Origin: JAPLHV01 sp964464245
GTDB lineage: Bacteria; Caldisericota; JANLFM01
Assembly: GCA_964464245.1 (NCBI GenBank)
Contig: CAYXFH010000047.1
Location: 1-8,761, forward strand
Direction: 5' to 3'
Length of the DNA: 8,761 nt
Positions 5,991 to 8,761 of the stretch are shown here, piece by piece. How positions within the stretch are numbered: position 1 is the first letter of the stretch; each line of letters opens with the position of its first letter. A program made the position numbers and the translations under genes. The notes under the pieces were generated by a model that did no database searches, had not been told where the DNA came from, and saw only the letters and a list, made by a program, of their open reading frames with translations.

Positions 5991-7628
5991 TTAAGTCTTG
6001 ACGAAGATCATCGAGCAACCCAATCGGAGGAGTACCTTGACCCAGTAGCCGGCCAACGGCTGGAAGGATCCGCCGCTGGCTAGTACAGCATAGGTGGAAC
6101 CGGTCCAACGATAGAGAGGCGCCTGGATCCAACCAGCAGCCACGGCCTGCTCCAAGGTTCTGACATCGCTTCCGTTTTTCACCACCACTTTGTTGTTGTA
6201 GGAGACCGGCTGGTTGTAGGGAGTTCCAATCATATTCCAACCATAGGCCAGTGGAATGGCAATGGAGTCTCCCGTGTAGAGTGGCCCGGTGATGGTCAAT
6301 GGCTGGGCAGAAGGCGCCTTCAGCCAGTAGCCTGCGCCTACCACCAGGTTGGGGTAGCGCAAATCAGAATATCTGGCGTTGGCGGCATCCCAGGAGTAGA
6401 TCGGCCAGCCTTCCGGGATGTGCCACTTTGAGCTGGGGTTGGGCAGGACGAGGGGAACCGAGATCATGTTCCAGCCGGCGGAGAGGTTGTAGGTGAGGGT
6501 GACTGCTGTCTGGAAGGTCAGAGCCCAGGTGTCGTTGAGCAGATTAGTGCCATTGGTGTTTACTCCTCCGAAGAGGATCGCCTTCCCGTTCTGGCTGTCG
6601 TAGGCTAGCGCAAGGCGCCAGCGCCCCGGCGGCAGGTTGCTCGGGTTGCAGTTGGTCCAACCGTTGGTGGCGTAGTCGTATGCCCAGGTGTCGTTGAGGC
6701 CGATGTATTTACCATCATCTCCTCCGAAGAGGATTACTTGACCGATTTGGCCGTCGTAAGTCATGGCGTGACTTGCGCGCAAGGGTGGCGGATTGGATGG
6801 ATTGCGGTTGGTCCAGGTATTACTGGCATAGTTATAAGCCCAAGTGTCGTTGAGGAGGCCGCTAACGCCGTATCCTCCGAAGAGGATCACCTTGCCGCTC
6901 TGGCTGTCATAGGCCATGGCGTGGTTGTAGCGCAAGGGAGGCGGGTTGACCGGATTGCGGTTGGTCCAGGTGTTACCAGCATAGTCGTAAGCCCAGGTAT
7001 CGTTATAGAAGGTAGAAGCGGTGGGACCATTTCCTCCGAAGAGGATCACCTTGCCGCTCTGGCTGTCGTAGGCCATGGCGTGAATGTAGCGCATGGGTGG
7101 CGGGTTGGCCGGATTGCGGTTGGTCCAGGTATTACTCGCGCAGTCATACGCCCAAGTGTCGTTGAGGTAGCCGGTGCCATTGATATTCACTCCCCCGTAG
7201 AGGATCACTTTACCGCTCTGGCTGTCAAAAGCCATGGCGTAAGCGGAGCGCGCTGGCGGCGAGTTGCTCGGGCTGCGGTTGGTCCAGGTGTTACCGGCTG
7301 GGTCGTATGCCCAAGTGTCGTTCAGTCCACTGCCGCTGGTGTTGCTCCCTCCGAAGAGGATCACCTTGCCGCTCTGGCTGTCGTAAGCCATGTCGTGACC
7401 GTAGCGCGTGGACGGTTGGTTAGACGGATTGAGGTTGGTCCACGAAGCGAGGGGGAGGCCGGCCAGAGCAATAGAAGGTTCACCCACTGTTGCCAGGTCA
7501 CCAACTTGGATTCCCGCGGTGTCTGCCGCCTCTTCCCGGGCTAGAGCGCCTCCCGGCAGGCAAAGCACACATACCAGACAAAACGCCCACGCCAATATAC
7601 TGATTTGCTTAATCAAGCTCTTTATCAT
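5991..7628 (-). CDS. Secreted six-bladed Kelch-repeat protein
   Basis: The 545-residue protein begins with a signal peptide (MIKSLIKQ, hydrophobic core 9-27, likely cleavage after GGALA at residue 30). Six Kelch repeats of 51-53 residues follow (about 62-370). Each has HAMAYDSQSGKVILFGG, a variable glycine/asparagine loop, then NDTWAYD and NTWTNRNPSNPPP, with DTWA at 104, 157, 210, 261, 313 and 366. This should fold as one closed six-bladed beta-propeller, a binding scaffold or, rarely, an oxidase. The C-terminal region (380-545) holds two related modules with YNLSAGWNMISVPL (380-393) and AYGWNMIGTPYNQPV (461-475), each ending in a GYWLK/GYWVK strand, as seen in cell-surface proteins of many environmental bacteria. 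No transmembrane anchor, lipobox or sorting signal is visible. The ATG at 7626-7628 has a strong AAGGAGG 6-7 bases upstream (7635-7641). The gene stands alone between copies C and D, and its partner is unknown. Confidence 0.88.
   Translation of the reverse strand: MIKSLIKQISILAWAFCLVCVLCLPGGALAREEAADTAGIQVGDLATVGEPSIALAGLPLASWTNLNPSNQPSTRYGHDMAYDSQSGKVILFGGSNTSGSGLNDTWAYDPAGNTWTNRSPSNSPPARSAYAMAFDSQSGKVILYGGVNINGTGYLNDTWAYDCASNTWTNRNPANPPPMRYIHAMAYDSQSGKVILFGGNGPTASTFYNDTWAYDYAGNTWTNRNPVNPPPLRYNHAMAYDSQSGKVILFGGYGVSGLLNDTWAYNYASNTWTNRNPSNPPPLRASHAMTYDGQIGQVILFGGDDGKYIGLNDTWAYDYATNGWTNCNPSNLPPGRWRLALAYDSQNGKAILFGGVNTNGTNLLNDTWALTFQTAVTLTYNLSAGWNMISVPLVLPNPSSKWHIPEGWPIYSWDAANARYSDLRYPNLVVGAGYWLKAPSAQPLTITGPLYTGDSIAIPLAYGWNMIGTPYNQPVSYNNKVVVKNGSDVRTLEQAVAAGWIQAPLYRWTGSTYAVLASGGSFQPLAGYWVKVLLRLGCSMIFVKT
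6550..7440 (-). repeat. Tandem coding repeats (about 156 bp) of the Kelch propeller
   Basis: The six Kelch units are also strongly alike at DNA level. On the plus strand, blocks such as CCGAAGAGGATCACCTTGCC and TGGCTGTCGTAGGCCATGG recur about every 153-159 bases. This is more similarity than the protein fold alone requires, which suggests recent duplication or ongoing homogenisation among blades. The first and last units (near 7400 and 6560) have drifted most. Confidence 0.8.
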
Positions 7629-7648
7629 TTCATCCCTCCTTCAATTAA

Positions 7649-7677
7649 AGTATTTAGGGACGTTGTTCAATTGTCAA
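7649..7677 (-). promoter_or_regulatory. Possible hybrid promoter from the element end for the Kelch gene
   Basis: The left terminal repeat of copy D, read outward on the minus strand, carries a perfect TTGACA (7672-7677). Seventeen bases further on, across the element edge, is AATACT (7649-7654), four of six matches to TATAAT. Transcription would start near 7642, just at the ribosome binding site of the Kelch gene, leaving a very short leader. The placement is suggestive but the short leader makes it uncertain. Confidence 0.3.
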
Positions 7678-7976
7678 GTTAGCTTCCAACACGCTCTATG
7701 GGTGGATGGGCTGAAATGCTTAAACTCGCTCCGTTGTGAATAGCTCCCGTTTCACCAAGATTGGCTTCACGTTCCCTGCCTTTATCCAAGATAGATCGAG
7801 ACTATTCTTGAATGAAATGCTCCCGATCCGCAACATCGAGAAAGAGAACCGCCTTTCGATGCCTCGCGTCATACCATGCTGGAGAAGTCCGGGCAGATCC
7901 AGCCCGGCGAGTCTTGGAATGGGATCAATGCAAGAGCGTCTGAATGAGTTAGTCAACAATTGAACAACGTCCCTGA
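7654..7976 (+). mobile_element. MITE-like element, copy D (full length, 323 bp)
   Basis: It has the same length, orientation and ends as copy C (left TTAGGGACGTTGTTCAATTG from 7654; right ends CGTCCCTGA at 7976). The outer left third (7680-7765) has diverged clearly from copies B and C, while the central 130 bases (about 7780-7915) are nearly identical to copy C, an uneven pattern that could reflect gene conversion or selection on the centre. It separates the Kelch gene from the deacetylase gene. No target-site duplication is seen. Confidence 0.88.
7802..7923 (-). pseudogene. REP-associated Y1 transposase N-terminus, degraded (in copy D)
   Basis: This is the copy D counterpart of the remnant at 5809-5930. 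The minus strand encodes PIPRLAGLDLPGLLQHGMTRGIERR, then, after the same frame change, LFLDVADREHFIQE and the same stop codon (7802-7804). The shared frame change and stop show that both copies descend from one already defective element rather than decaying separately. Confidence 0.68.
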
Positions 7977-7986
7977 GGATTCTCCT

Positions 7987-8057
7987 GGCGAGTCTTGGAA
8001 CGGGATCAGTGCAAGAGCGTCTGTATGAGTTGGTCAACAATTGAACAACGTCCCTGA
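7987..8057 (+). mobile_element. Second right end next to copy D (71 bp)
   Basis: Bases from GGCGAGTCTTGGAACGGGAT to CGTCCCTGA repeat the last 71 bases of copy D with several substitutions (for example GAGTTGG instead of GAGTTAG). Ten bases (7977-7986) separate it from copy D. It may come from a second element into which D inserted, or from unequal recombination. It ends 12 bases from the stop codon of the deacetylase gene. Confidence 0.8.
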
Positions 8058-8068
8058 ACTACGCTGAG

Positions 8069-8761
8069 CTACGGCATCAATTGGGAGAGGGGGACCATCT
8101 GGAGCCCCTCCGCTTGCCAGGCGATGACCGCCTCGCGGATCAGATCGGCCAGGTGATCGGTGCGGGTATGACCGATAGCCACGGCAGAACCGTCGCGCAA
8201 GACAATGTCATGCAGCACAGCCAACTGACCGCGAACGTAAGAGGGGTCGTTCTCATTGTCCAGGAAGACCTTGTTGGCAAGGGCGCGAGCGCCAACCTGG
8301 GCCGCCACTTCGAGAACCACCGAGTCGCGGGTGGTGCGCGAATCGAAGAAGAAGAGATTCCGGGATTTTACATAGGTCAAGACAAAACGCATGGTGCGCT
8401 CATCCGCCGTGGCTATGGAACCCATGTGGTTACTGACCCCAACCGCTCCCGGCGTATCCAGCAAGTTCTTCTCCAACCGCTGCGCCACTTCCTCTTCGTT
8501 CATCGAAGTGAGGACTGTCTCATTCACGCCAAGGGCATTCTCCATCGGACAATGCAGGATGACTTCTTTTCCCTTGGCGATGGCCTGGTTAGAGATTTCA
8601 GAGCTATGGCGCACACCGGGAAGAACAGCGATGGTGATTGGATCCGGCGAGTTGAGAAAGGGTTCTGCTTCGAACATGTTGTAGCCGAAATCGTCAATGA
8701 CGATGGCGAAGCGGAAAGAAGTTGGAATGGCTGCGGGAGAGGGGGTGGGGGGCTCCTCGGG
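8069..8761 (-). CDS. Divergent polysaccharide deacetylase (YibQ-like), N-terminus outside window
   Basis: The frame is open to the right edge, giving 230 residues. It starts with a proline-rich linker (PEEPPTPSPAAIP), followed by FAIVIDDFGYN, the opening Asp-Asp motif of the 'polysaccharide deacetylase 2' family. The other family blocks come in order: ITIAVLPG, EVILHCPMENA, GVSNHMGSIATADERTM, LFFFDSRTTRDSV, KVFLDNENDPSYVRGQL, and AVAIGHTRTDHLADL near the C-terminus. These supply the Asp and His residues expected for metal binding. GVSNHMGS has Ser where most members have Asn. Relatives are exported or membrane-anchored envelope proteins of unclear substrate; the proline-rich linker fits an N-terminal anchor lying outside the window. 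The stop (8069-8071) is 12 bases from an element end, so the C-terminus appears complete. Confidence 0.88.
   Translation of the reverse strand, partial: PEEPPTPSPAAIPTSFRFAIVIDDFGYNMFEAEPFLNSPDPITIAVLPGVRHSSEISNQAIAKGKEVILHCPMENALGVNETVLTSMNEEEVAQRLEKNLLDTPGAVGVSNHMGSIATADERTMRFVLTYVKSRNLFFFDSRTTRDSVVLEVAAQVGARALANKVFLDNENDPSYVRGQLAVLHDIVLRDGSAVAIGHTRTDHLADLIREAVIAWQAEGLQMVPLSQLMP

Noticed and set aside
6738..7544. 268-codon plus-strand frame opposite the Kelch gene
   Set aside because: It is the periodic antisense reading of the Kelch repeats (recurring SSEEDHLAALAVVGHGV-like units); the minus strand has a signal peptide, ribosome site and fold motifs.
391..8057. True integron with attC sites, or a CRISPR array
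   Set aside because: Repeats are 235-323 bp with long terminal inverted repeats and lack attC core sites; no integrase gene is seen, and spacing between copies is gene-sized, not spacer-sized.

Overview
The window looks like a repeat-rich accessory stretch of a mid-GC bacterial chromosome. The gene content (family III CoA-transferase, divergent polysaccharide deacetylase, secreted Kelch protein) and a degraded REP-associated Y1 transposase of the RGIERR type would fit an anaerobe of the Desulfobacterota or Firmicutes kind, but nothing here fixes the taxon.

Layout: (1) 1-345, plus strand: C-terminal part of a D-Ala-D-Ala ligase-like ATP-grasp gene whose last codons and stop lie in a 48-bp perfect hairpin (326-373). 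(2) 391-437: solo right end of a repeat element. (3) 438-3500, minus strand: a compact operon read from right to left: isochorismatase-family hydrolase (frameshifted), a solute-binding-like protein without signal peptide, a CaiB/BaiF-type CoA-transferase, and an NTF2/SnoaL-like protein cut off by the element end. (4) 3501-3735: element copy of 235 bp. (5) 3752-5677, minus: an S9-family serine peptidase whose reading frame opens inside the next element. (6) 5661-5983: element copy of 323 bp. (7) 5991-7628, minus: secreted six-bladed Kelch protein. (8) 7654-7976: second 323-bp copy, followed by another solo right end (about 7987-8057). (9) 8069-8761, minus: divergent polysaccharide deacetylase, running off the window.

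The main theme is the repeat element: a MITE-like unit with 21-bp terminal inverted repeats. It sits in one orientation between every minus-strand transcription unit, so the locus reads as gene-element-gene-element, superficially like a cassette array. The two full copies hold the frameshifted N-terminus of a REP-associated Y1 transposase, which points to an internally deleted transposase-bearing parent. The element ends also reshape neighbouring genes: they supply a stop codon to the NTF2-like gene, probably a start codon and ribosome binding site to the peptidase, and a TTGACA -35-like box directed at the Kelch gene.

Functionally, the four-gene operon probably handles a small organic acid, amide or related substrate (capture-like protein, hydrolase, CoA transfer), but the substrate cannot be read from the sequence. 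The ligase and deacetylase are envelope-related, the peptidase is probably cytoplasmic, and the Kelch protein is exported.
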